Shown here piece by piece: positions 7,575 through 16,951 of a DNA stretch of 64,000 nt (positions are counted from its first letter, which is position 1; every line of letters starts with the position of its first letter). Under the pieces are notes generated by a model. That model was not told the origin of the DNA, did not search any database, and worked only from the letters and a program-made list of their open reading frames with translations. The translations under genes and the position numbers were made by a program. The DNA is from Flavobacterium ranwuense (lineage in GTDB: Bacteria > Bacteroidota > Bacteroidia > Flavobacteriales > Flavobacteriaceae), in contig NZ_SMLH01000006.1 in NCBI RefSeq assembly GCF_004349315.1, positions 62,001 to 126,000 of the forward strand, in the 5' to 3' direction.

Positions 7575-9230
7575 ATGTTAAAAAACGAAGCAAAAAGATT
7601 GGTGGTAAAAATGCACCCAGAGGATAATGTACTGGTGGCTTTAACTGATTTAGCAAAAGAGGAGAAGGTGGTTTTTGAAGAAGAAACTTATGTTCTTCAG
7701 GAAGCCATTAAGGCAAAGCATAAATTTTACATGACTAATTTAAGTTTTGGGGATGAAGTAATTATGTATGGGGTATTAGTAGGTAAAGTGCAGAATGATG
7801 TTACCAAAGGCAGCCTGATGACTACGGCAAATCTGAAGCATGCTGCTGAACCTTATGGATACCGTCATGTTGATTTTGCATGGCAGGCACCTGATGTTTC
7901 GAAATACAAAGACAGAATTTTTAAAGGATATAAAAGAAAAGACGGTCGTGTAGGAACTGCCAATTATTGGTTGTTTGTACCAACGGTATTTTGTGAAAAC
8001 CGAAACCTTGATGTAATAAAGGAAGCCCTGCATAATGAATTGGGTTATTCAGTGAGCGATAAATACACGCAGTATACCCACCAATTATTGCAGGCTTATC
8101 AAAACGGAGAGGACGTTGATTCGGTTAACATGCTGCTTACGCCAACAACCAGCACGAATCGCGTGTTTAAAAATGTTGATGGAATCAAATTCCTGAATCA
8201 TCAAGGAGGTTGTGGTGGTACGCGTCAGGATTCCGCTACTTTAAGTTCGTTGTTAGCTTCTTATGCTAACCATCCAAATGTAGGAGGTATTACACTATTG
8301 AGTTTAGGATGCCAACATTTGCAGGTACAGGATTTTATGAATGACCTTAAAAAACAAAATCCATCTTTCGATAAACCATTACTTGTTTTTGAACAACAGC
8401 AATCGGACAGCGAAGAGCAATTGATTGCCGATGCGATCAAAAAAACATTTAAAGGATTAATTGAAATAAACAAACAAGAAAGAACAGCAGCTCCTTTAAG
8501 CGAATTGTGTTTAGGGGTTAAATGTGGCGGTAGCGACGGTTTCAGCGGAGTTTCAGCAAATCCTGCCGTGGGTTACACTGCTGATTTACTGGTAGCTTTA
8601 GGCGGTAAAGTATTATTGGCAGAATTCCCGGAGTTGTGTGGAGTGGAACAAAATTTAATTGACCGTTGTGTTACGGAAGAGGCTGCGAAAAAGTTCATCG
8701 ATCTTATGCAATCTTACGATGCTTTGGCACATAAAGTGGGTTCTGGTTTTCACATGAACCCTTCACCAGGAAATATAAAAGACGGATTGATTACTGATGC
8801 CATCAAAAGTGCGGGTGCTGCCAAAAAAGGCGGAACAGCACCAGTGGTAGATGTATTGGATTATACAGAAATAGTTTCTAAACCGGGATTAAATTTGGTA
8901 TGTACACCCGGAAACGATGTGGAGGCAACAACTGGTAAAGCGGCATCTGGTGCAACATTGATTTTGTTTACCACGGGATTGGGGACGCCAACGGGTAATC
9001 CTGTTTGTCCGGTGATTAAGGTGGCCACTAATTCAGTTTTGGCTAAAAAAATGAGCGATATTATTGATATTGATTGTGGTCCGGTCATTAGTGGTGAAAA
9101 GACCATTGAAAAAATGGGAGAAGATATTTTGGAATATTGCATTAAAGCGGCCAGTGGCGAAATTATCCCGAAAGCGGTATTACTAAATCAGGATGATTTT
9201 ATTCCTTGGAAACGCGGAGTGTCTTTGTAA
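7575..9230 (+). CDS. UxaA/altronate dehydratase-family enzyme, probable L-fuconate dehydratase
   Basis: 551 residues with the full two-part architecture of UxaA: an N-terminal SAF domain (about 12-85) and a large catalytic part starting at FKGYKRKDGRVGTANYW, with the conserved HQGGCGGTRQDS, GVKCGGSDGFSGVSANPAVG and CTPGNDVEATTG motifs. UxaA proteins are Fe-dependent sugar-acid dehydratases that convert D-altronate to 2-keto-3-deoxy-gluconate. No uronate genes surround it; instead it lies between fucP and an SDR in a fucose cluster that has no enolase-superfamily fuconate dehydratase. I therefore infer that it dehydrates L-fuconate to 2-keto-3-deoxy-L-fuconate. Altronate or galactarate activity cannot be excluded. 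Confidence 0.85.
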   Translation: MLKNEAKRLVVKMHPEDNVLVALTDLAKEEKVVFEEETYVLQEAIKAKHKFYMTNLSFGDEVIMYGVLVGKVQNDVTKGSLMTTANLKHAAEPYGYRHVDFAWQAPDVSKYKDRIFKGYKRKDGRVGTANYWLFVPTVFCENRNLDVIKEALHNELGYSVSDKYTQYTHQLLQAYQNGEDVDSVNMLLTPTTSTNRVFKNVDGIKFLNHQGGCGGTRQDSATLSSLLASYANHPNVGGITLLSLGCQHLQVQDFMNDLKKQNPSFDKPLLVFEQQQSDSEEQLIADAIKKTFKGLIEINKQERTAAPLSELCLGVKCGGSDGFSGVSANPAVGYTADLLVALGGKVLLAEFPELCGVEQNLIDRCVTEEAAKKFIDLMQSYDALAHKVGSGFHMNPSPGNIKDGLITDAIKSAGAAKKGGTAPVVDVLDYTEIVSKPGLNLVCTPGNDVEATTGKAASGATLILFTTGLGTPTGNPVCPVIKVATNSVLAKKMSDIIDIDCGPVISGEKTIEKMGEDILEYCIKAASGEIIPKAVLLNQDDFIPWKRGVSL

Positions 9231-9289
9231 AAAAAGCAATAGGTAAAAGTAAAAAGTGTAATAATCTAAAGATCTAAAAATCTAATAAT

Positions 9290-10054
9290 ATGTTTTCATT
9301 ACAAGATAAAAAAGCGGTAGTTACCGGAGGTGGTAGCGGAATAGGAAAAGCAATTGCTGCTTTATTTGCAAAACAAGGTGCCGAAGTGCATATTGTAGAA
9401 TTAACCGAAGAAAGCGCTAAAACGGCTGTTGACGAAATAAAGGCAAATGGTGGAAAAGTGTTTTCACATGCCTGTAATGTGGCCAATCAGCAAGAAGTAT
9501 TAGCTACATTCGAAAAAATAGGGAATTTTAATATTCTGGTAAACAATGCAGGAATTGCTCATGTTGGCAAAGTAGATACTACCCCTGAAGCTGATTTTGA
9601 CCGTATTATGAATGTGAATGTAAAAGGGGTTTACAATTGTTTGCATGCTGCCATTTCACACTTTAGAAATTCAGGCGGAGGGGTTATTTTGAATATGGCT
9701 TCTATCGCGGCTTGGGTTGGGATTCCGGACCGTTTTGCTTATTCTACCGCAAAAGGTGCTGTAATGGCGATGACTTTGTCTGTTGCCAAGGACTATATTA
9801 ACGAAAATATCCGTTGTAATTCTATTTCTCCGGCTCGAGTACATACGCCGTTTGTGGATGGATTTATTTCTAAAAATTATCCGGATAATCAAGCCGAAAT
9901 GTTTGATAAATTATCTAAATCACAACCTATCGGACGTATGGGAAAACCAGAAGAAATTGCTGCATTGGCATTGTTCCTTTGCAGTGATGAATCAGGTTTT
10001 ATTACAGGTTCTGATTATCCTATTGATGGTGGTTTTATAAAATTAAATAATTAA
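9290..10054 (+). CDS. SDR oxidoreductase, probable 2-keto-3-deoxy-L-fuconate dehydrogenase
   Basis: 254 residues, a complete classical short-chain dehydrogenase: the NAD-binding TGGGSGIG at residues 12-19, NNAG at 85-88, Ser138 in NMASIAA, the catalytic Tyr151 and Lys155 in YSTAKGAV, and the C-terminal GSDYPIDGG. It follows the UxaA-type dehydratase by 59 bases. In the nonphosphorylating L-fucose pathway, an SDR oxidises 2-keto-3-deoxy-L-fuconate to the 2,4-diketo acid; the position next to the dehydratase supports that role. The alternative is L-fucose dehydrogenase, with the second SDR (20325) doing the other step. The family is certain and the substrate inferred. Confidence 0.85.
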   Translation: MFSLQDKKAVVTGGGSGIGKAIAALFAKQGAEVHIVELTEESAKTAVDEIKANGGKVFSHACNVANQQEVLATFEKIGNFNILVNNAGIAHVGKVDTTPEADFDRIMNVNVKGVYNCLHAAISHFRNSGGGVILNMASIAAWVGIPDRFAYSTAKGAVMAMTLSVAKDYINENIRCNSISPARVHTPFVDGFISKNYPDNQAEMFDKLSKSQPIGRMGKPEEIAALALFLCSDESGFITGSDYPIDGGFIKLNN

Positions 10055-10144
10055 TGAAATGATCATAACCGATAATTGGTCGCAAACACTAATGATGATA
10101 TGTGAATTACATATTACCGATAAAAAAACAATAAATATCAACAT

Positions 10145-10882
10145 ATGAAAGTAGCCTTATTCATACCCTGTTATATCGACCAGTTTTATCCACAGGTAGG
10201 AATTGCTACATTACAATTATTAGAAAAACTTGGATGTAATGTTTCATTTCCTTTGCAGCAAACCTGCTGTGGTCAGCCTATGGCCAACAGTGGTTTTGCC
10301 AGTTTAAGTAAAGGCTGCGATGTCAATTTTGTTGAAAATTTTTCAGGGTTTGATTATATTGTGGCTCCTTCGGGAAGTTGTGTTTTGCATGTAAAAGAAC
10401 ATTTACGGGATGAGAAGCGTCCTGAAGTGGCTCAAAAAATACGTATCGGAATTTATGAGCTCACCGAGTTTTTAACCGATATTTTGAAAGTAGAAAACAT
10501 CAATGCCAGTTTTCCTTACAAAGTAGGTTTGCACAACAGTTGTCATGGTCAAAGAGGATTACAACTTTCTTCGATGACCGAAAGAATGTTGCCAGAATTT
10601 TCTAAACCAGAACAATTGCTCAGTATGGTGAAAGGTATTCAATTAAGTAAGCCAAAACGCAACGATGAATGCTGTGGTTTTGGTGGGACTTTTTGTGTTT
10701 CCGAAGAAGCGGTAAGTGTAAAAATGGGTAAGGATAGAATAAAAGAGCATGATGCAAACGAAGTTGAGTACATCACAGGTGGCGATACCAGTTGCCTGAT
10801 GCATTTGGAAGGAATTCTGAAAAGACAGGGAAGCAAGGTAAAAACCATTCATATTGCTGAGATATTGAATAGCGGATTATAA
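10145..10882 (+). CDS. lutA: L-lactate oxidation complex subunit LutA
   Basis: 245 residues with two CCG domains: QTCCGQPMANSG (about 39-50) and DECCGFGGTFC (about 177-187), each with a partner Cys upstream (FIPCYIDQFYPQVG; GLHNSCHGQRG). These bind an Fe-S cluster in LutA/YkgE-type proteins. With LutB and LutC next to it in the usual order, it should form the LutABC complex that oxidises L-lactate to pyruvate in the cytoplasm. In this cluster the lactate would come from cleavage of the diketo-deoxy-fuconate, a good reason for the operon to carry it. A separate promoter is possible, since 90 bases separate it from the SDR gene. Confidence 0.9.
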   Translation: MKVALFIPCYIDQFYPQVGIATLQLLEKLGCNVSFPLQQTCCGQPMANSGFASLSKGCDVNFVENFSGFDYIVAPSGSCVLHVKEHLRDEKRPEVAQKIRIGIYELTEFLTDILKVENINASFPYKVGLHNSCHGQRGLQLSSMTERMLPEFSKPEQLLSMVKGIQLSKPKRNDECCGFGGTFCVSEEAVSVKMGKDRIKEHDANEVEYITGGDTSCLMHLEGILKRQGSKVKTIHIAEILNSGL

Positions 10883-10950
10883 TGAAGTTGGAAATTAGAG
10901 AATAAAGAAAAGAGAATACAGAAAAACTAAACGAATAAAACTCCGTCCAG

Positions 10951-10984
10951 TCTCCCTCTCCTTCGGAGAGGGCCGGGGAGAGGA
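10951..10984. repeat. Hairpin repeat CCCTCTCC-TTC-GGAGAGGG between lutA and lutB
   Basis: An eight-base stem (10954-10961 with 10965-10972) with a three-base loop, followed by CCGGGGAGAGG, which can compete for the left arm. It is far more GC-rich than its surroundings and ends 7 bases before the lutB start. Looks like a small dispersed palindromic element. It could affect lutB translation because it occupies the ribosome-binding zone (GAGAGGAAA). Confidence 0.6.
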
Positions 10985-10991
10985 AAATATT

Positions 10992-12368
10992 ATGAAAGCA
11001 ACTCATGCAACATTAGCGGAAAAATTTATAGCTGACGAGCCAAGAACCGACTGGCACGACGAGACCCTGTGGTTTGTTCGTGAGAAGCGGGATAAGGCCG
11101 CGCATGGTTTGCCGGAATGGGAGCAACTAAGGGAATGGGGTTCACAGATAAAAAACCACACGCTCTCCAATCTCTCTGATTATTTAAAAGAATTTGAAGA
11201 AAAGGCTACCGCCAATGGAATAAAAGTACATTGGGCTGCTGATGGAGACGAGCACAATAAAATCATTCACGAGATTATCCGCAAACACAATATTCAAAAA
11301 ATTGTGAAGAGCAAAAGCATGCTCACCGAAGAATGTCATTTGAATGAATATTTACAGGAGCATGGTATTGAGGTAGTCGATACGGATCTGGGAGAACGCA
11401 TTGTTCAATTCAGAAAAGAACCGCCAAGTCATATTGTATTACCTGCTATTCACTTAAAAAAAGAAGATGTAAGCGCCACTTTTCATGAGTATTTACACAC
11501 AGAAAAAGGAAATAACGATCCACAATATTTAACCGAAGCCGCAAGACAACACTTACGAGATAAGTTTGTTCAGTCACAATTGGCGATTACCGGTGTCAAC
11601 TTTGCCGTTGCCGAAACGGGCGGTTTTGTGGTTTGCACCAATGAAGGAAATGCCGATATGGGCGCACATACAGCTCCCGTACATATTGCCTGCATGGGTT
11701 TTGAAAAAATTATTCCAAAGGCAGAACATCTTTCGGTATTCCTGCGTTTGTTGGCAAGAAGTGCTACCGGACAACCGATAACCACTTATTCGAGCCATTT
11801 CCAGAAACCAAGACCCAATCAGGAAATGCATATTGTAATTGTTGATAATGGTCGCAGCCGACAATTGGGTCGGGAAGATTTCAGGAATTCGTTAAAATGT
11901 ATCCGTTGTGCCGCTTGTTTCAATACTTGTCCGGTATACCGTCGTAGCGGAGGGCATAGTTATCATACCGCTGTGGCAGGACCTATTGGTTCTATTTTGA
12001 ATCCAAATTTGGATATGAAAGCCAACGCTGATTTACCATTTGCATCAACCTTATGTGGCAGTTGCACCAATGTATGTCCCGTGAAAATCAATATCCATGA
12101 GCAGTTATGGAAATGGAGGCAAGTTATTGTTGCCGAAGGCTATGTTGCCACAAGCAAAAAAATAGGAATGAAAGGAATGGGCTTTTTATTGTCAAAACCA
12201 AAAGTGTATCGTTTCGCAGGGAAAATGGGAAGATGGATGATGCGAATAGTTCCTTTTGTGGCAAACAATAAATTAAATGTTTGGTACAAACAAAGAGAAA
12301 TGCCAGAACCACCGAAGGAATCCTTCAGGGATTGGTATTTAAAAAACGGGAAAACGAACAAAAAATAA
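10992..12368 (+). CDS. lutB: L-lactate oxidation iron-sulfur protein LutB
   Basis: 458 residues. The N-terminal two thirds is a LUD-type domain (about 70-300). After it come two 4Fe-4S motifs: CIRCAACFNTCPVYRRSGGH (about 304-323) and CGSCTNVCPVKINIHEQLW (about 354-372). This is the layout of LutB/YkgF, the central electron-carrying subunit of the LutABC lactate oxidation complex. It is separated from lutA by a hairpin repeat and runs straight into lutC (13 bases apart). Full length for the family, with no lesion seen. Confidence 0.92.
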   Translation: MKATHATLAEKFIADEPRTDWHDETLWFVREKRDKAAHGLPEWEQLREWGSQIKNHTLSNLSDYLKEFEEKATANGIKVHWAADGDEHNKIIHEIIRKHNIQKIVKSKSMLTEECHLNEYLQEHGIEVVDTDLGERIVQFRKEPPSHIVLPAIHLKKEDVSATFHEYLHTEKGNNDPQYLTEAARQHLRDKFVQSQLAITGVNFAVAETGGFVVCTNEGNADMGAHTAPVHIACMGFEKIIPKAEHLSVFLRLLARSATGQPITTYSSHFQKPRPNQEMHIVIVDNGRSRQLGREDFRNSLKCIRCAACFNTCPVYRRSGGHSYHTAVAGPIGSILNPNLDMKANADLPFASTLCGSCTNVCPVKINIHEQLWKWRQVIVAEGYVATSKKIGMKGMGFLLSKPKVYRFAGKMGRWMMRIVPFVANNKLNVWYKQREMPEPPKESFRDWYLKNGKTNKK

Positions 12369-12381
12369 GCTACAGTTAAGC

Positions 12382-12966
12382 ATGAGTGCAAGAGAAAAAA
12401 TATTAAATGCCATAGCAATCAACCAACCGGAATTGACAGCACTTCCTGTGATGGATAGGAATGTACTAATTCGTTATGAGGATGTTTATGCGCAGTTTAA
12501 AAAGGTGCTGGAAAGTATTGGCGGTAAAGTGGAATTGATTCAGAAGATAACGGAATTAAAAAATAAACTAATTGCTGATAAAGCAAGTGGCAATTTTGTT
12601 GTTAATGCCATAGCCGCCATTGGTGAAGTAGACAATCAAGTAGTTTCTTTTACGGCATCAGAATTAGAAAAAGTAGAGAGAGCCTATATTAGAGGAACCG
12701 TTGGTGTGGCCGAAAATGGCGCGGTATGGATTTATGAAAGTCAAATGGTAAACAGACTGTTGCCTTTTATTTGCCAGCATTTGATAATAGTAATTGATAA
12801 GCCAGCTATTGTGCCAACGATGCATCATGCTTACGATAGTGTTGATGTGGCACGAGAAGGTTTCGGTGCATTCATTGCCGGACCATCAAAAACCGCCGAT
12901 ATTGAACAGTCTTTGGTGATTGGGGCACATGGAGCAAGAAGTGCGACTATTTATGTTATTGAATAA
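12382..12966 (+). CDS. lutC: L-lactate oxidation complex subunit LutC
   Basis: 194 residues forming a single LUD domain. The typical end of LutC/YkgG is present: GTVGVAENGAVWI (about 110-122), then DVAREGFGAFIAGPSKTADI followed by EQSLVIGAHGARSATIYV. Third member of LutABC in the standard gene order. Its product would act with LutA and LutB in L-lactate oxidation in the cytoplasm. It ends 36 bases before the first fucosidase gene, so the operon may continue. Confidence 0.9.
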   Translation: MSAREKILNAIAINQPELTALPVMDRNVLIRYEDVYAQFKKVLESIGGKVELIQKITELKNKLIADKASGNFVVNAIAAIGEVDNQVVSFTASELEKVERAYIRGTVGVAENGAVWIYESQMVNRLLPFICQHLIIVIDKPAIVPTMHHAYDSVDVAREGFGAFIAGPSKTADIEQSLVIGAHGARSATIYVIE

Positions 12967-13002
12967 AATTTTAACTTTTAAATAATTTAAAAAAAATATA
13001 AA

Positions 13003-14508
13003 ATGAAAAGCAGAATAGAGTTAGTGTTTTTAATGACAATGCTTACAACGGTAGGTTTTGCGCAAACAAAGAATTTTGTACCTGTCAATGCGTCAATGTC
13101 AGAAGATGAATTAGTGAAGATAGCGGCTACTATTACGCCTACGCCACAGCAATTGCGTTGGCAACGTTTAGAGTTAACGGGTTTTATCCATTTTGGAATC
13201 AACACTTTTACGGGCAGAGAATGGGGAGATGGGAAGGAAGATCCTAAATTGTTTAACCCAACAGCATTGAATGCAAAGCAGTGGGTAAAAGCTTGTAAAG
13301 ATGCGGGAATTAAACAGGTTATTCTTACTGCAAAGCATCACGATGGGTTTTGTTTGTGGCCAACTAAAACTACTGAACATTCGGTTAAAAATAGCCCTTG
13401 GAAAAATGGAAAAGGGGATGTTGTAAAAGAAGTAGCCGATGCCTGTAAGGAATTGGGAGTAGGTTTTGGAGTATACCTGTCTCCTTGGGACATGAATAAT
13501 GCATCTTATGGGACGGAGGCTTACAACGATTTTTTTATCGATCAGTTAACGGAATTGCTTACTCAATATGGGAAAGTGGATGAGGTTTGGTTTGATGGTG
13601 CGAATGGAGAGGGACCTAACGGCAAGAAACAAGTGTATGATTTTGAAAGATGGTATGCCCATATCCGAAAATTACAACCACAAGCGGTTATTGCGGTTTC
13701 TGGTCCTGATGTGCGTTGGGTAGGAACAGAAAGCGGGCATGGCCGTGAGGAAGAATGGAGTGTGGTGCCAGTTGGGAAAAAGAATAAATTTAACGAAGGT
13801 TCGCAAACCAAAGCAGATGCACCGCCAGCTGGAGATATGATGGGCAATGTTCTGGGAAGTCGCAGCCAATTAAGGGATGGAGATGCTTTAAAATGGTATC
13901 CTGCTGAAACAGATGTATCGATCCGTCCGGGATGGTTTTATCATGAATCGGAAGATAAAAAAGTGAAAACTCCTGAATATTTGAAAGAGATTTATTTTCA
14001 TTCGGTAGGAAGAAATGGAGTGTTGTTATTGAATATCCCACCAGATAAAAGAGGATTAATTACTGATTTTGACGTAGCTGCCTTGAAAAACTGGAAAGGG
14101 AAATTGGATGCTATATTCAAAGTAAATCTTCTGAAAGACGCCAAAAGTGTTGGATCGGTTAAAAAAATAAAAACGTTGCTTGACGGGAATGACGCTACAC
14201 ATCTTTCATTTTCTATGAAAGGAAATGATAATGCAATTGAAATGAATTTGAAGGGAGAAAAAACATTTAATGTACTGTCGCTTCAGGAAAATATAAGAAT
14301 CGGGCAAAGAGTAGAAAAATTTGTACTTGAATATTGGGATAATAACCAATGGAAAAAAGCAACTGAAGGAACCACAATTGGATTCAAACGTTTATTGGAG
14401 TTTCCATCTGTAACCGCATCTAAAGTAAGGTTACGTATTGTATCAGCCAGATTACAGCCAACATTGGCGGAGATGGGATTGTATTTTAACAAAGAAGAGA
14501 AAAAATAA
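13003..14508 (+). CDS. GH29 alpha-L-fucosidase (first of four)
   Basis: 501 residues with a signal peptide (MKSRIELVFLMTMLTTVGFAQ). The GH29 core begins at ELTGFIHFGINTFTGREWG (about 57-75), with TAKHHDGFCLWPTKTTEHS (109-127) and the nucleophile region KVDEVWFDGANG, in which Asp198 is the expected catalytic nucleophile. A C-terminal discoidin-like beta-domain is likely (residues about 370-500). This subtype, with the longer N-terminus and GREWGDG, resembles subfamily GH29-B enzymes that accept branched alpha-1,3/1,4-fucosyl linkages such as Lewis structures; that assignment is from pattern memory. It overlaps the next gene by one base. Confidence 0.9.
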   Translation: MKSRIELVFLMTMLTTVGFAQTKNFVPVNASMSEDELVKIAATITPTPQQLRWQRLELTGFIHFGINTFTGREWGDGKEDPKLFNPTALNAKQWVKACKDAGIKQVILTAKHHDGFCLWPTKTTEHSVKNSPWKNGKGDVVKEVADACKELGVGFGVYLSPWDMNNASYGTEAYNDFFIDQLTELLTQYGKVDEVWFDGANGEGPNGKKQVYDFERWYAHIRKLQPQAVIAVSGPDVRWVGTESGHGREEEWSVVPVGKKNKFNEGSQTKADAPPAGDMMGNVLGSRSQLRDGDALKWYPAETDVSIRPGWFYHESEDKKVKTPEYLKEIYFHSVGRNGVLLLNIPPDKRGLITDFDVAALKNWKGKLDAIFKVNLLKDAKSVGSVKKIKTLLDGNDATHLSFSMKGNDNAIEMNLKGEKTFNVLSLQENIRIGQRVEKFVLEYWDNNQWKKATEGTTIGFKRLLEFPSVTASKVRLRIVSARLQPTLAEMGLYFNKEEKK

Positions 14509-16895
14509 TGATTATGAATTTTAAACAACATTTGGTGTTGATGGGTTTTATTTTGGGGACCCTACAGGCATCAGCACAGTCCAAAATGACTAAGTCTGAC
14601 TCGATTTACTTGGCGGAAAAAGTGGTGATGCAACCCTTTATTTCAAAAGGGACTTCAACTTATAAAATGCCAGTTATTCCTGAAGGATATAGCGTACAAC
14701 TAATAGGATCAGATAATCTTTCGGTAATAAGTAAATCGGGAACTATTTTCACTCCGTTAAATAACATGACGGTTAATTTGTTGTTTAAAGCAATTAAAAA
14801 AAATGATGGCTCTTCTATGGAGATTCCTTATTCAGTAAAAGTAGAAGGAACTTACAATAATCAAGGAGAGAATGCAAAACCCTTTGTGATTCCTTCATTG
14901 AGAGAGTGGTATGGAGCTAAAGGTAATTTTGTATTGACAACTAAATCAAGAATTGTGATGGATGTAAAGTATGCATCGGTCCTTATGCAGGCGGCAAAAG
15001 TTTTTCAAAATGATTTGCTTGAACTATGCAAAATAAAGCCGACAGTTCTTGTGGGTACTCCCAAAGCCGGTGATATTTTTATTTCATTGAACGGAAAAAA
15101 AGAAGAATTGGGAACGGAAGGGTATTCTCTTTCGATTAAAGATTATGTTTCCATTCAAGCGGCCGAATATAAGGGCGCTTTTTGGGGAACACGTACCATT
15201 TTACAAATATTAGAAAAAGATGCACTACACCGTTCTTTGGCTAAGGGAATTTCAAGAGATTATCCTAAATATGAAGTAAGAGGTTTTCTGTTGGACGTTG
15301 GAAGAAAATATTTCAAAATTGATTTTTTACGGGATTATGTAAAGTTGATGTCCTATTATAAAATGGGTGATTTTCAAATACATCTAAGTGATAATGCATT
15401 TGTGAAACATTTCAACAATGACTGGGATAGCACTTATAGTGGTTTTAGACTAGAGAGTGAAACCTATCCGCAATTAGCTACGAATGGAGAATTCTATACC
15501 AAAAAAGAATTTATTGACTTGCAATTGCTTGCCGAAAGTTATGGAATAAATATTATTCCTGAGATCGATGTGCCTGCCCATTCCTTGGCCATCTCAAAAG
15601 TATTCCCGCAAATTGCGAGTAAAGAATTTGGAAAAGACCATTTGGATATAAAAAATCCAGAAACCTATACCATCGTAGAAAACATATTTAAAGAATACTT
15701 GGAAGGAAAAAATCCGGTGTTTCGTTTTAAAGAAGTGCATATCGGAACCGATGAATATGCTAAAAAAGAGGCAGAGCCTTTTAGAAAGTTCACCGATCAT
15801 TTTATAAAATACGTGCAAGGTTTTGGGAAAGAGGTACGGGTTTGGGGTGCTTTAACGCATGCCGATGGTACTACTCCCGTTACTTCAAAAGGTGTTAGCA
15901 TGAATGCCTGGTACAATGGCTATGCGGACCCTTTGAAAATGAAGGAATTGGGTTATCCACTTATTAGCACGCCCGACGGTTTGCTTTATATTGTGCCTGC
16001 TGCGGGATATTACTATGATTATCTAAACCTGAAGCATTTATATGAAAAATGGGAACCGGTTGTCATTGGTAATGTGGTTTTCAAGATGGGAGATCCTTTT
16101 ATAAGAGGAGGAATGTTTGCCGTATGGAATGATGTTGCCAAAAATGGAATTACCGCTCAGGATGTTACAGACAGAGTGTTTCCTGCAATTCAAGTGTTGA
16201 GTGAAAAAATGTGGACCGGTACAGATACGACGGTAAGTTTTGATGAGTTTTCCAACAAAGCCAAAGGTACAAATGAAGGCCCGGGGCTGAATTTGAGAGG
16301 AAAAATGTACGCTAAAGATTCTCTAGTTGTAAATCTTCCGATGAAAGGGAATGATGAAATACGAAAACTAAATCATGCAAGCTATATAACTGATGGAAAC
16401 AGAAAAGTATTAAGTTTTAAGAACAATGACAGTTATGTGAAACTACCGTACAACGAAATTGGATATGATTATACGGTTAGCTTTAAAATAAATCCTTCTG
16501 AAAATAATGATGCCAATGCTGTCCTTTTTCAATCGAATCATGCAACTGTAAAACTAAAACAAGGAAATACGTCTAACCTTGGTTTTTCTCACGAAGGAAA
16601 GGATTATGATTTTGGTGTTGCGATTCCTCAAAATGTGTGGAGTACGATTGCTATTACGGGGGATAATAATTCAACAACATTGTTTATGAATGGCAAATTG
16701 GTTAAAAAGCTCACGAGGGAAAAAATCCCAACAGGCTATAAAAACGACTCCATTTGGGTTATGAAAACATTATTCTTTCCTTTAAATACAATTGGTGACA
16801 GCAGCAATTCTTTTATTGGGAAAATTAAAGATTTGAAAGTATTCAATCAGATTTTATCGGAAACTCAGATTCAAGCGATAAAGGAAGAGGAGTAA
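14508..16895 (+). CDS. GH20-family beta-N-acetylhexosaminidase with C-terminal LamG-like domain
   Basis: 795 residues with a signal peptide (LVLMGFILGTLQASAQS). After about 130 residues of N-terminal beta-structure come the GH20b domain (about 140-255) and the GH20 barrel (starting near VRGFLLDVGRKYFKIDFLRD). The catalytic Asp-Glu pair is at 415-416 in HIGTDEY, where most relatives have HIGGDE. The last 180 residues (SYVKLPYNEIGYDYTVSFK...) look like a concanavalin-like/LamG carbohydrate-binding fold. The start ATG overlaps the stop of the GH29 gene; the ATG at 14514 (MNFKQHL) is an equally good start. It probably removes terminal beta-GlcNAc or GalNAc after the fucosidases have trimmed branches, as in host-type N- or O-glycans. 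Confidence 0.82.
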   Translation: MIMNFKQHLVLMGFILGTLQASAQSKMTKSDSIYLAEKVVMQPFISKGTSTYKMPVIPEGYSVQLIGSDNLSVISKSGTIFTPLNNMTVNLLFKAIKKNDGSSMEIPYSVKVEGTYNNQGENAKPFVIPSLREWYGAKGNFVLTTKSRIVMDVKYASVLMQAAKVFQNDLLELCKIKPTVLVGTPKAGDIFISLNGKKEELGTEGYSLSIKDYVSIQAAEYKGAFWGTRTILQILEKDALHRSLAKGISRDYPKYEVRGFLLDVGRKYFKIDFLRDYVKLMSYYKMGDFQIHLSDNAFVKHFNNDWDSTYSGFRLESETYPQLATNGEFYTKKEFIDLQLLAESYGINIIPEIDVPAHSLAISKVFPQIASKEFGKDHLDIKNPETYTIVENIFKEYLEGKNPVFRFKEVHIGTDEYAKKEAEPFRKFTDHFIKYVQGFGKEVRVWGALTHADGTTPVTSKGVSMNAWYNGYADPLKMKELGYPLISTPDGLLYIVPAAGYYYDYLNLKHLYEKWEPVVIGNVVFKMGDPFIRGGMFAVWNDVAKNGITAQDVTDRVFPAIQVLSEKMWTGTDTTVSFDEFSNKAKGTNEGPGLNLRGKMYAKDSLVVNLPMKGNDEIRKLNHASYITDGNRKVLSFKNNDSYVKLPYNEIGYDYTVSFKINPSENNDANAVLFQSNHATVKLKQGNTSNLGFSHEGKDYDFGVAIPQNVWSTIAITGDNNSTTLFMNGKLVKKLTREKIPTGYKNDSIWVMKTLFFPLNTIGDSSNSFIGKIKDLKVFNQILSETQIQAIKEEE

Positions 16896-16951
16896 ATTAC
16901 ACGCCTAATTAAAGTTTCAAAAAATTATAACCTTCAAAAACTATAACCAAT

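Noticed and set aside
7575..9230. Uronate (altronate) pathway as the role of the UxaA-type gene
   Set aside because: No uxaB, uxaC, uxuA or kdgK/kdgA-like genes are near; all neighbours point to fucose.
10059..10148. 29-codon ORF (MIITDNWSQTLMMICELHIT...) overlapping the lutA start as ATGA
   Set aside because: Coupled-looking position, but composition is not protein-like and there is no signal or known family; may be chance.
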